Shown here one piece after another: positions 1-8,800 of a stretch of 34,617 nt of DNA. The position numbers and the translations under genes are program-made. This DNA is from Bacteroidaceae bacterium (GTDB lineage: Bacteria > Bacteroidota > Bacteroidia > Bacteroidales > Bacteroidaceae), in assembly GCA_017517605.1 (NCBI GenBank), contig JAFWYQ010000070.1, forward strand, positions 1 to 34,617, read 5' to 3'. Under the pieces are notes generated by a model. The model did not search any database. It was not told the DNA's origin and saw only the letters and a program-made list of their open reading frames with translations. Positions within the stretch are counted from its first letter, which is position 1. Each line of letters opens with the position of its first letter.

Positions 1-765
1 GCGTGCCGATGCCGGCTTGCGTGCCATCACAAAGTTTCGTGTCACGATGGGGTTCTCTTGTGGTTGCACGGCTATGGAATCCAATAGTTTTTGCAGTTCA
101 TCTCTTTTCTTCTCGATACGTTCGTTAATCTCCTCCGTCGTTTCGCCCAGGCGTAGGGTGATGTCGTGTCGGCTGTCAATTGGATTCTCCCTACCCAACA
201 GCTTTCTTACCCGTTTGCATAACTCCATGTTCTGTTGGTTGCGGTCAATCTGTCGCGGGGTGTCGGCGGGGATTATTTTTCGCAACTTCTCCAACTCCGT
301 GGCCAGTGCATCCATCTGCTTCATCAGCGGTTCTTCGCGTGCCGTGCGGCTCTGTTGGCGTGCCTCTTCGGTCAAGGGGATGCCACACACACGGCAATAG
401 CTGAACCAGTTTCGTGTGTGACAGGCCGGACATACGATGCCCTCGCGAGGTGTACCACATTCTGGACAGAAGGTATCCGTTTCGCTTATATCTGCTCCGC
501 AAAACGAGCATCGGTCCTTGCATACGTAGGTTTTGCAATGTTCGCAGAAGTCGGCTAGCAAGTCCAACGGCTGTCGGCAGTTGGGGCATAATCGTGCCGA
601 GCCGAGTGCCGTGCCGCACTCTTCGCAAAAGCAGGCATCGGGTTCGTTCACCGTGTGGCAATGGGGACACACTTTGTATTGTTGCACCTCTTCGTGTGCG
701 GCCTCCTGTGCCTGTTCTTGTACCTGTTGTGCGTGGTGTGAATGTAATTCTTTTTGCTCTTCCAT
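1..765 (-). CDS. Multi-zinc-ribbon protein with C-terminal coiled coil (3' end outside the window)
   Basis: Reading leftward from an ATG at 765 the frame stays open for 255 codons to the window edge, so the C-terminus is missing. Residues 1-30 are Gln/Glu/His-rich. Residues 33-127 hold four consecutive CxxC...CxxC zinc-ribbon units: C33/C36 with C47/C50, C60/C63 with C74/C77, C86/C89 with C100/C103, and C112/C115 with C124/C127. From about 130 on the protein is charged and helical (TEEARQQSRTAREE, then an RIEKKRDELQKLL stretch), suggesting a coiled coil. Double-zinc-ribbon (DZR) proteins usually act as structural or nucleic-acid/protein-binding modules; no enzymatic motif is visible. It has no signal peptide, so it is probably cytoplasmic. 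A TATCTTTG promoter box lies at 813-820. The exact function is unknown; the zinc-ribbon assignment is secure. Confidence 0.85.
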   Translation of the reverse strand, partial: MEEQKELHSHHAQQVQEQAQEAAHEEVQQYKVCPHCHTVNEPDACFCEECGTALGSARLCPNCRQPLDLLADFCEHCKTYVCKDRCSFCGADISETDTFCPECGTPREGIVCPACHTRNWFSYCRVCGIPLTEEARQQSRTAREEPLMKQMDALATELEKLRKIIPADTPRQIDRNQQNMELCKRVRKLLGRENPIDSRHDITLRLGETTEEINERIEKKRDELQKLLDSIAVQPQENPIVTRNFVMARKPASAR

Positions 766-812
766 TGTTGCTTGGAGATTATTTTTTCAAGGTCAATAGT
801 TCAATAGCGAAG

Positions 813-841
813 CAAAGATAGGGGATTATTTTTAATAATCC
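813..841 (-). promoter_or_regulatory. Promoter of the zinc-ribbon gene with an operator-like palindrome
   Basis: On the minus strand, 813-820 reads TATCTTTG, a match to the Bacteroidetes -7 consensus TAnnTTTG; the expected start of transcription is near 806, about 40 bases before the ATG. Directly upstream, 823-841 is a perfect 8-bp inverted repeat with a 3-base loop (GGATTATT ttt AATAATCC) filling the spacer between the -7 and -33 regions. No good -33 TTTG is visible. The palindrome could be an operator, but this is inference. Confidence 0.5.
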
Positions 842-946
842 GCCATTTTTAGCGAGTTTTTAGTCTTTTCGGGGTTTTGTGCACGCAGATTGCCGTAGGG
901 GCAGACGACTTGAAACTGATGAAGGACTAAAATTTGTTTTTTTTCT

Positions 947-1005
947 CGAACTATATAGTTCGGGGCTTTAGTCTTTATAGTCTCAGGCCTCATACTATAT
1001 AGTAT
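947..1005. repeat. Pair of related AT-rich palindromes
   Basis: Positions 947-962 are a perfect 16-bp palindrome (CGAACTATATAGTTCG) and 992-1005 a perfect 14-bp palindrome (ATACTATATAGTAT). Both share the core ACTATATAGT and lie 45 bp apart centre to centre. The first sits inside a wider stem formed by GACTAAA (near 925) and TTTAGTC (near 970). They lie in non-coding DNA between the zinc-ribbon promoter and the first MITE. They could be paired protein-binding sites, or a hairpin remnant of a mobile element. Confidence 0.5.
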
Positions 1006-1056
1006 CCTCGCTGATGGAACGTTCGCCTGTGCACCGACGTATGTACCTATCGTTGA

Positions 1057-1209
1057 GTAACTATTCAGCGATAATATAAACGCTCAATTTATTATTTAGG
1101 ACACAAAGACACGGAGACACAGAGATAATATATTTGTCACTACAAAAGGGAAAAACTCTGTGTTTCTGTGCTTCTGTGTTCTAAATAATTTGTTTCGCTG
1201 AATTGTTAC
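1057..1209. mobile_element. 153-bp MITE, copy 1 (IS66-like ends)
   Basis: The element begins GTAACTATTCAGCG and ends with the inverse CGCTGAATTGTTAC. The interior is a long imperfect palindrome whose arms contain repeated ACACAGAG-type motifs. It is flanked by an exact 8-bp direct repeat, ATCGTTGA, at 1049-1056 and 1210-1217. Ends starting with GTAA and an 8-bp duplication are hallmarks of the IS66 family, so this non-coding element is probably mobilised in trans by an IS66-type transposase. It carries no ORF of its own. It is nearly identical to the copy at 1550-1702. Confidence 0.85.
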
Positions 1210-1253
1210 ATCGTTGAAAGACAATGCAAAAATACGACACAAGGGAAGCCTCA

Positions 1254-1396
1254 TGCCACCGAGCCACCCTATATGCGGGAAAATATATATACGTGTGGGT
1301 GTGGGCGCGAGATTTTTTGGAAAATTAACAGTCTCGTCTCGCCCACACGCACACATATATAATCCTTTACGCGATATAGGGCGGCTCGGTGGCGCA
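1254..1396. repeat. 143-bp palindromic element (large imperfect inverted repeat)
   Basis: The left arm begins TGCCACCGAGCCACCCTATA and the right arm ends with its inverse (GGGCGGCTCGGTGGCGCA). The arms stay complementary for roughly 60 bases each with few gaps, through ACGTGTGGGTGTGGGCG-type sequence, around a short AT-rich centre near 1315-1332. It contains no ORF of credible length. It differs in sequence from the neighbouring 153-bp MITEs, and no clear target duplication is seen. It may be a second MITE family or a very large terminator-like hairpin immediately after the decayed gene that ends at 1404. Confidence 0.6.
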
Positions 1397-1403
1397 AGGG
1401 GCA

Positions 1404-1756
1404 TCATTCAAACTCCAACCTCAGTTTGTTAGCCAGTTCACACATCAGCTGTTCGCGCCTGTCGGATGGATAGTGGTCGATACAGAGAAGATGCCTGCTC
1501 CGTTCTTTATGGCTGTTGTCATAAGAGTCGGAAAGTTTGCCTATAAAAGGTAACTATTCAGCGATAATACAAACGCTCAATTTATTATTTAGGACACAAA
1601 GACACGGAGACACAGAGATAACATATTTGTCACTACAAAAGGGAAAAACTCTGTGTCTCTGTGCCTCTGTGTTCTAAATAATTTGTTTCGCTGAATTGTT
1701 ACTATAAAAGGGAAGATGGAGTGTATGTCGTCCCCATTGGCTGTTTTAAAGATTAG
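1404..1756 (-). pseudogene. Decayed gene remnant (C-terminal ~63 codons) split by a MITE
   Basis: Reading leftward, an open frame starts after a TGA (1757-1759), is interrupted by the MITE at 1550-1702, and ends at TGA 1404-1406. Removing the MITE plus one copy of its 8-bp target duplication (161 bp) leaves exactly 64 codons in one uninterrupted frame, with protein-like composition: ...GDDIHSIFPFIGKLSDSYDN, then KERSRHLLCIDHYPSDRREQ, ending in LANKLRLEFE. There is no start codon, so the N-terminus is lost. I do not recognise the family. The exact frame restoration supports a real coding ancestor that was broken by insertion. Confidence 0.5.
1550..1702. mobile_element. 153-bp MITE, copy 2 (IS66-like ends)
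   Basis: Same element as 1057-1209, in the same orientation, with only a few substitutions: GTAACTATTCAGCG at the left end and CGCTGAATTGTTAC at the right. It is flanked by a different exact 8-bp direct repeat, TATAAAAG, at 1542-1549 and 1703-1710. Two copies with independent target duplications within 500 bp show two separate transposition events rather than a segmental duplication. It interrupts the coding remnant at 1404-1756. Confidence 0.87.
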
Positions 1757-1847
1757 TCAACTTTTTCCTTTGAACCTTGACCATTCCTTTTTTTTACTCA
1801 ATTGCAACTGAAATTGAACTTTATCTGCAAAAAAACGACCTAAATTC

Positions 1848-1878
1848 TTTCGCAAACAACGGCTTTTGTGTAACTTTG
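1848..1878 (+). promoter_or_regulatory. purL promoter
   Basis: TAACTTTG at 1871-1878 matches the -7 consensus TAnnTTTG, and TTTC at 1848-1851 stands 19 bases upstream as a -33 element. Transcription should start near 1885, giving a leader of about 70 bases that contains a small GTGT/ACAC hairpin and an AGGAAA ribosome-binding stretch just before the ATG at 1958. No purine-type riboswitch was recognised in the leader. Confidence 0.65.
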
Positions 1879-1957
1879 TGCCCTAAGTTGGTGTAATGTG
1901 TGGAAACACGTTGGCCATACGGTGAGAAAATAGTAATAAATTATATAAAAGGAAAAG

Positions 1958-4900
1958 ATGATTTTATTTTTCAGAACATCCTCTAACAACGTGATTGCCA
2001 TTGAGATGAATCACGCTGCCAGTGTAGAGGAAATCCAAAAACTTTGTTGGCTGTTCGGTGATGCAACACCCGAATGCGAAGAGAATTTGACAGGTTGTTT
2101 CGTAGGCCCGCGTAAGGAGATGATTACCCCGTGGAGTACGAATGCAGTGGAAATTACCCAAAACATGGGATTGGAAGGTGTGGCCCGTATCGAGGAGTAC
2201 TTCCCCGTGGCTGATGAAAATGCCGACCGCGACCCGATGCTGCAACGCATGTACAAGGGATTGGGACAGGAGATTTTCAAAACCAACATCCAACCGCAAC
2301 CCATCGTACACATCACCGACCTGGAGGCTTACAACGAGCAGGAAGGACTGGCCTTGAGCGCCGAGGAGATGGAGTACCTGAAGAAGGTGGAGAAGGACCT
2401 TGGTCGTCCCTTAACCGATAGCGAAGTGTTCGGCTTTGCACAAATCAATTCAGAGCACTGCCGTCACAAGATTTTCGGTGGTACATTCATCATCGATGGC
2501 GAAGAGAAGGAGTCGAGCCTCTTCCAGATGATTAAGAAGACTACGCAGGAGAATCCCAACAAGATTATCTCTGCCTACAAGGATAATGTGGCCTTTGCCG
2601 CAGGTCCCGTCATCGAGCAATTTGCTCCGGCCGACCACTCGAAACCCGACTACTTCCAGGTGAAGGATATCGAGAGTGTGATTTCATTGAAAGCCGAAAC
2701 CCACAACTTCCCCACTACGGTAGAGCCGTTCAACGGTGCATCAACGGGTACAGGTGGTGAAATCCGTGACCGTATGGGTGGCGGTAAGGGTTCATGGCCC
2801 ATTGCCGGTACAGCTGTATATATGACCTCGTATCCCCGTAGCGAAGAGGGACGCGAGTGGGAAGAGATTCTGCCTGTACGCAAATGGCTCTATCAGACAC
2901 CCGAGCAGATATTGACCAAGGCTTCGAACGGTGCCAGCGATTTCGGTAACAAGTTCGGCCAACCGCTCATCTGCGGTTCGCTCCTCACCTTCGAGCATCA
3001 GGAGAATGGCGAACAGTATGCCTACGACAAGGTAATCATGTTGGCCGGTGGTGTGGGATATGGTACCAAGCGCGACTGCTTGAAAGGTGCTCCCCAACCC
3101 GGTAACAAAGTAGTGGTGATGGGTGGTGACAACTACCGCATCGGTCTTGGTGGCGGTTCGGTATCTTCTGTAGAAACAGGACGTTACTCGTCAGGTATCG
3201 AGTTGAATGCCGTACAGCGTGCCAATGCCGAGATGCAGAAGCGTGCCTACAACGTAGTCCGCGCCCTTTGCGAGGAGGACAACAACCCCATCGTATCCAT
3301 CCACGACCACGGTTCTGCCGGACACGTGAACTGCCTCAGCGAGTTGGTGGAGGAGTGTGGAGGACTTATCCACATGGACAAACTCCCCATTGGTGACCAG
3401 ACATTGAGTGCCAAGGAAATCATCGCCAACGAGAGCCAGGAGCGTATGGGATTGCTTATCGACGAATCGGCCATCGAGCATGTACGCCAGATTGCCGAGC
3501 GTGAACGTGCCCCGATGTACACGGTGGGTGAAACAACCGGCGACCAGCGCTTTGCCTTCGAACAGGCTGACGGCGTACGTCCGTTCGACTTGGCTGTTGA
3601 CCAGATGTTCGGTTCATCGCCCAAGACCTATATGGTTGACAAGACCGTAGAGCGCAAGTATGACGTAGTGACCTACGACATCACCAAGCTCGACGAATAT
3701 ATCCAGCGCGTACTCCAATTGGAGGCCGTGGCATGCAAGGACTGGTTGACCAACAAGGTTGACCGTTGTGTGACCGGCCGTGTGGCTCGTCAGCAGTGTC
3801 AGGGTGAATTGCAGTTGCCGCTCAGCGACTGTGGTGCCGTAGCCCTCGACTACCGTGGACGCAAGGGTATCGCCACCTCTATCGGACATGCTCCGCAAGC
3901 TGCTTTGGCTGACCCTGCTGCAGGTTCTGTCCTCTCTGTCAGCGAAGCGTTGACCAACCTCGTGTGGGCTCCGTTGGCCGAAGGACTCGACAGTGTATCC
4001 CTCTCAGCCAACTGGATGTGGCCTTGCCGTGCACAGGAGGGTGAGGATGCACGCCTCTACACCGCCGTGAAGGCATTGAGCGACTTCTGCTGCTCTTTGC
4101 AAATCAATGTGCCTACGGGTAAGGACTCACTCTCAATGACTCAGAAATATCCCGACGGAAGCAAGATTATCAGCCCGGGTACGGTAATCGTGTCTGCCGG
4201 TGGTGAGGTGAGCGACATCCGCAAGATTGTATCTCCTGTGATGAAGAACGAACCGAAGAGCCGTTTCTATCACATTGACTTCTCATTCGACACCCTGCAA
4301 TTGGGTGGCTCGGCTTTTGCACAAAGCATGGGCAAGGTAGGTAGCGATGTACCTACCGTGAAGAATCCCGAATACTTCCGCGATGCATTCCTCGCTATCC
4401 AACAATTGGTGAACGAAGGCCTTATCATGGCCGGACACGACATCTCTGCAGGTGGTCTCCTCACCTGTTTGCTGGAGATGTGCTTCGCCAATGTGGACGG
4501 AGGTATGGAGGTGAACCTCGACAAGTTACAGGGATGCGACATCGTGAAGGCCCACTTCGCTGAGAATCCGGGTGTAGTCATCCAGGTATCAGACAAGGAT
4601 GCTGCCCGCGTGAAGAAGATTCTGGACGATGCCGGTGTGGGTTACGTGAAGATTGCTGTACCTTCGGAAGAGCGTCACATCATGGTAAGCAAGGATGGCT
4701 ACGACTACCAGTTCGGTATCGACCACTTGCGCGATGTGTGGTACTCTACCTCATACCTGATGGATCGCAAGCAGAGCTTCAATGGCAAGGCCAAGGAGCG
4801 CTTTGAGAATTACAAGCAGCAACCGCTTGACCTCGCCTTCGGTCCCGAATTTACCGGTAAGTTGAAGCAATGGGGACTCGACCCTGACCGTCGTACTCCC

Positions 4901-5659
4901 TCAGGCATCAAGGCTGCCGTTATCCGCGAGAAGGGTACCAACTCTGAGCGCGAAATGGCATATAGCTTCTGGTTGGCTGGCTTCGACGTGAAGGACGTAA
5001 CCATGACCGACCTTATCAGCGGACGCGAGACTTTGGAGGACGTGAATGTCATCGCCTTCTGCGGTGGATTCTCCAACTCCGACGTGCTTGGTTCGGCCAA
5101 GGGATGGGCAGGAGCCTTCCTCTACAACCCGAAAGCCAAGGCTGCCCTCGACAACTTCTATGCCCGCGAAGATACCCTCTCGTTCGGTGTCTGCAACGGT
5201 TGCCAGCTGATGGTGGAATTGGGACTTATCAATCCTGAGCACCCTGCTGACAAGAAAGCCAAGATGCTCCACAACGACTCGCATAAATTCGAAAGTAACT
5301 TTGTATCGTTGACCATCCCGATGAACCGCAGTGTGATGTTCGGTTCGTTGAGCGGATACAAGATTGGTACTTGGGTGGCTCACGGTGAAGGAAAGTTCCA
5401 CTTGCCGCTCCCCGAAGAGGAGTACAACGTGGTGGCTAAGTTTACCTACGACGGTTATCCCGCCAATCCGAACGGTTCATCGTATGGTGTAGCAGCCATT
5501 GCCAGCAAGGATGGCCGCCACTTGGCCATCATGCCGCATCCCGAGCGTACCATCTTCCCATGGCAATGCGGATTCTACCCGCGTACGGCTGATGAGGTGA
5601 CTCCTTGGATTGAGGCATTTGTGAATGCCCGCAAGTGGGTGGAAGCAAACAGAAAGTGA
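1958..5659 (+). CDS. purL: Phosphoribosylformylglycinamidine synthase (FGAM synthase), single large polypeptide
   Basis: This cytoplasmic enzyme carries out the fourth step of de novo purine synthesis: FGAR + ATP + glutamine to FGAM. The 1233 residues match the large fused form (PurL/PurQ/PurS in one chain; the E. coli enzyme is about 1295). Visible landmarks are the N-terminal PurS-like domain, an ETHNFPT nucleotide-binding motif with a GTGGEIRDRMGGGKGSW loop in the first AIRS-like half, GHAPQAAL and a second AIRS-like half ending in TGKDSLSM and GHDISAGG, then a class I glutamine amidotransferase domain from about 1000. That domain keeps the catalytic Cys1079 in FGVCNGCQ and His1194/Glu1196 in PHPERT. 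The start is supported by an AGGAAA site and by the MILFFRT opening. It has its own promoter and appears monocistronic. No anomaly seen. Confidence 0.98.
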   Translation: MILFFRTSSNNVIAIEMNHAASVEEIQKLCWLFGDATPECEENLTGCFVGPRKEMITPWSTNAVEITQNMGLEGVARIEEYFPVADENADRDPMLQRMYKGLGQEIFKTNIQPQPIVHITDLEAYNEQEGLALSAEEMEYLKKVEKDLGRPLTDSEVFGFAQINSEHCRHKIFGGTFIIDGEEKESSLFQMIKKTTQENPNKIISAYKDNVAFAAGPVIEQFAPADHSKPDYFQVKDIESVISLKAETHNFPTTVEPFNGASTGTGGEIRDRMGGGKGSWPIAGTAVYMTSYPRSEEGREWEEILPVRKWLYQTPEQILTKASNGASDFGNKFGQPLICGSLLTFEHQENGEQYAYDKVIMLAGGVGYGTKRDCLKGAPQPGNKVVVMGGDNYRIGLGGGSVSSVETGRYSSGIELNAVQRANAEMQKRAYNVVRALCEEDNNPIVSIHDHGSAGHVNCLSELVEECGGLIHMDKLPIGDQTLSAKEIIANESQERMGLLIDESAIEHVRQIAERERAPMYTVGETTGDQRFAFEQADGVRPFDLAVDQMFGSSPKTYMVDKTVERKYDVVTYDITKLDEYIQRVLQLEAVACKDWLTNKVDRCVTGRVARQQCQGELQLPLSDCGAVALDYRGRKGIATSIGHAPQAALADPAAGSVLSVSEALTNLVWAPLAEGLDSVSLSANWMWPCRAQEGEDARLYTAVKALSDFCCSLQINVPTGKDSLSMTQKYPDGSKIISPGTVIVSAGGEVSDIRKIVSPVMKNEPKSRFYHIDFSFDTLQLGGSAFAQSMGKVGSDVPTVKNPEYFRDAFLAIQQLVNEGLIMAGHDISAGGLLTCLLEMCFANVDGGMEVNLDKLQGCDIVKAHFAENPGVVIQVSDKDAARVKKILDDAGVGYVKIAVPSEERHIMVSKDGYDYQFGIDHLRDVWYSTSYLMDRKQSFNGKAKERFENYKQQPLDLAFGPEFTGKLKQWGLDPDRRTPSGIKAAVIREKGTNSEREMAYSFWLAGFDVKDVTMTDLISGRETLEDVNVIAFCGGFSNSDVLGSAKGWAGAFLYNPKAKAALDNFYAREDTLSFGVCNGCQLMVELGLINPEHPADKKAKMLHNDSHKFESNFVSLTIPMNRSVMFGSLSGYKIGTWVAHGEGKFHLPLPEEEYNVVAKFTYDGYPANPNGSSYGVAAIASKDGRHLAIMPHPERTIFPWQCGFYPRTADEVTPWIEAFVNARKWVEANRK

Positions 5660-5724
5660 CTGGTGATTAGCTACTAGTTGCTACGGATGAGTTGATGGTA
5701 ATTTTTTTTTCGAAGATAATGAAC

Positions 5725-5764
5725 AATTACGGGCTACAGGTTGTTATATCTGTAGCTCGTAATT
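5725..5764. terminator. Hairpin after purL
   Basis: AATTACGGGCTACAG (5725-5739) pairs with CTGTAGCTCGTAATT (5750-5764) with a single G/T wobble and a ~10-base loop. It lies 66 bases after the purL stop and is the best terminator candidate, although no T-run follows on the plus strand. Confidence 0.5.
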
Positions 5765-5775
5765 AAAAATAATCA

Positions 5776-5810
5776 GGAGGGTTCTCTATAAATTCATGTA
5801 TAGCCCCTCC
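5776..5810 (+). promoter_or_regulatory. GC-capped hairpin just upstream of the HTCS gene
   Basis: GGAGGG (5776-5781) pairs with CCCCTCC (5804-5810), and inside it CTATA pairs with TATAG. It ends 23 bases before the HTCS ATG. It may be a second purL terminator or a leader structure of the HTCS mRNA. No TAnnTTTG promoter was found between the two genes, so which role applies is open. Confidence 0.4.
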
Positions 5811-5833
5811 ATTTATACACACATGCAATCTAC

Positions 5834-8800
5834 ATGAGAAACGTCCTTGTCTGTATCGTCTTGTTCTTGACGATTTTTCAAACTTCCTTCGGACAGGCCT
5901 ACAAATATATAGGTGTGGCAGAAGGATTGAGTGATCGCCGCGTTTTGTCCATCCAAAAGGATAAGGCAGGATTCATGTGGTTTCTTACTTACGCAGGAAT
6001 TGACCGGTACGACGGGAAAAACATCAAACATTACCGCTTGCAATCTGATGAGGGATATATTTCCTTTTATTCTGAAAAAACGACACTAAAGACTGATACT
6101 TTGGGACGTATGTGGGCCATCGGCTCTGCAGGGGAATTGTTCAAGTATCACTATTCAAACGATAATTTTGAGCAGATGCAATTGCCGGAAAATGTTGTTT
6201 CGGTAAAGACCTTGAATCTGGTAAAGATGACGGAGTTCAACGAAGTCTGGTATTGCCATGATGACTCTTGTTTTATTTATAATCTGGATACCGGAGACAT
6301 TCAACAGATAGAGTTTGACCATCGGCATAAGCATGTTACAGCCCTTTATCAATCTGGCAAAGAGACCTATTATATCGGCTCTGATGACGGAATATGCCAA
6401 GTGACAATGCGGGATGGGAAAATGTACACCTCGCAATGTATAATTCCCAATGATGTGTGCACACTCCCTACAATAATATATGTTCATCCAACAACAAATC
6501 TGTTATTTGCAGGAAGTGAAATAACAGGATTGATGGTGTATGACTTGGCGGCAAGGGAGATGGTAAAATCCTATACATTCCTTAAAGACTTCCCCGTCAC
6601 AAGTTTTCAGCTGTATGGGGATAGTTTGATGCTTATTCCTACCCGCGGTGCAGGAGTACAGGAATACAATCTTCATAGCAGGAATTTGGAGTTGGGACTT
6701 TATTCCGATTTTCAAGAGGTAAATAAGATGAACGGAAATAATATCCGTGCCTTGTATGTCGATGCTCATCAACGCATCTGGATGTCGGTGTATGCTCGAG
6801 GTATCACTATATATGACCAGACATTGCCTGATTATAAGTGGTATAAAAATCATATAGGTAACACAAATTCGTTGAACGACGATCTGGTAAATGCTGTATT
6901 GGAGGATTCAGAGGGTGACATTTGGTTTGCCACCAACAACGGAATCAGCTTGTATCGTGTAGAAGATGACACTTGGGAACACCTGTTCCCATGGAACAAA
7001 GCGGAAGTGGAATCCATGAAGAACTCAATCTTTCTTTCGCTTTGCGAAACAAACCCTGGAGAAATAGTGACGGGGGGATTCATGACTGGAGTTTACCATA
7101 TTGACAAAACTACAATGAAAGCGCATTTGCAGACTCCTGAAACCTATATCCCCGACAAAGAAAACCCTACCCTTACGAATAAATACATACGGGTAATCTA
7201 TCGTGATAGTGAAGGGCTTGTTTGGACGGGAGGAAACAATTATTTGGGACGTACGAATAGTAAAACCCGAGAATTCAAGTATTACCAAATCAACAATCCG
7301 GCTACATGCATAGTAGAACAGAATTCCGATGTGTTGCTGATTGGTACAGGAGATGGTATATACCGATTGAATAAAAGGACAGATGAGGTGAAAAAAATGA
7401 GATTGCCATTTGCTTCGCAACAGATCAATTGTATGTATCTTCATCCTTGTGGAGACCTGTATATAGGGACTACCAATTCAGGCTTGGTAATATTACGGAC
7501 GGATGGTGAGTATGAAATTTATCTATACAATACAAGTGCCTTGCTGTCAAATACTGTCAATACGATTGTTCCCAAGAACGAACACGAAATCATTGTGGCT
7601 ACAGAACAGAATATTGCACTATATAATAATAGGAATAAGGAGTTTGTCAATTGGACGAAGGACCAGGGACTTATCGAGGCAAATTTTACTCCACGTGCAG
7701 GAATACATACTTCGCGTGGGACATTCATCTTTGGTTCTGACAATGGAGCCGTAGAATGGGTGGAGAATATGAAACTGCCACACCATAAGAAAACTGAAAT
7801 TCTATTTGACCAAATTTTGGTGGGAGGCGAACATGTGCCGCAAAATGTTCTCAGTCAGGTGAATGCACATGATTCCGAAAATCTCAACCAACTGAACCTG
7901 CAAGAGGGGAACCATGCTATATCCATTCATATTTCAACAATCGATTACAACAGTCCGCAATATACTTTTTTCAGATGGAGGTTGATGGGAAAATATGATT
8001 ATTGGAATAGAATTGAAAAAGAGAATTGGCTGAATTTCCATAACCTGAAACCCAGGGAATACTTGTTGCATGTTCAGAATGTGTCCAAGGAAGATGAACG
8101 TGTTTTTGGCGAAAAGATGTTGAAAATCATCGTAAATCCTCCTTTGTGGCTTTCAAAAGGGGCAATATTGACTTATTTGATAAGTTTCTTTTGTATTTTG
8201 GCTCTGATATTTCGTTACATCCTGTTCAAGAGAGAACAGAAGGTTGCCGCCGAGAAAGACCGCTTCTTGATTGATACTGTTCATGGAATACGCACCCCTC
8301 TGATGTTGGCAAAAAGTGCCATGGATGAGGTGATGAAACAACAGGAACTTCCGACTCAATCGTATAATTATTTGCAGATGGCTAACTATAGTGTTGAGAA
8401 ATTATGCATCATGGCCATGAATCTGTTGAACATCGAAAAGATACGGAAAAGCAAGAAAGTGTATGTTGAATATTGCGATGTGAACAATCTTGTTCAGAAG
8501 TTTGTCAAACCTTTTTTTTCAATTATTGAGCATGATCACATTCGTGTTCAGTTCATGTCACCGAAGGATGAAAAGATAATGGCATGGATTGATATTTCCA
8601 AAATTGAGCTTATCTTTTATAATTTGATATCGAACCTTATTCGTCAGACTCCGCCTGATAACGTGATATATTTGTCCGTATATAAGGATAAAATGCGGTG
8701 GGGCATAAATGTGGCTAACAGCCACGAATTGCTCTCGGCTCCTTTGGGTGTATCTCCTAAAGGGCTTAATCGGATGAACAGGGGAGAGATGGATGCAGAA

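Noticed and set aside
245-670. 141-codon minus-strand open frame
   Set aside because: It is in a different frame from the four-zinc-ribbon protein covering 1-765, whose cysteine pattern is unmistakable; this one has no structure.
1057-1702. Possible CRISPR or composite transposon formed by the two 153-bp repeats
   Set aside because: Each copy has its own distinct 8-bp target duplication, so they are independent MITE insertions and not the ends of one larger element or CRISPR repeats.
1885-1957. Riboswitch in the purL leader
   Set aside because: The leader is only about 70 bases with one small hairpin; no conserved purine or PRPP riboswitch core was recognised.
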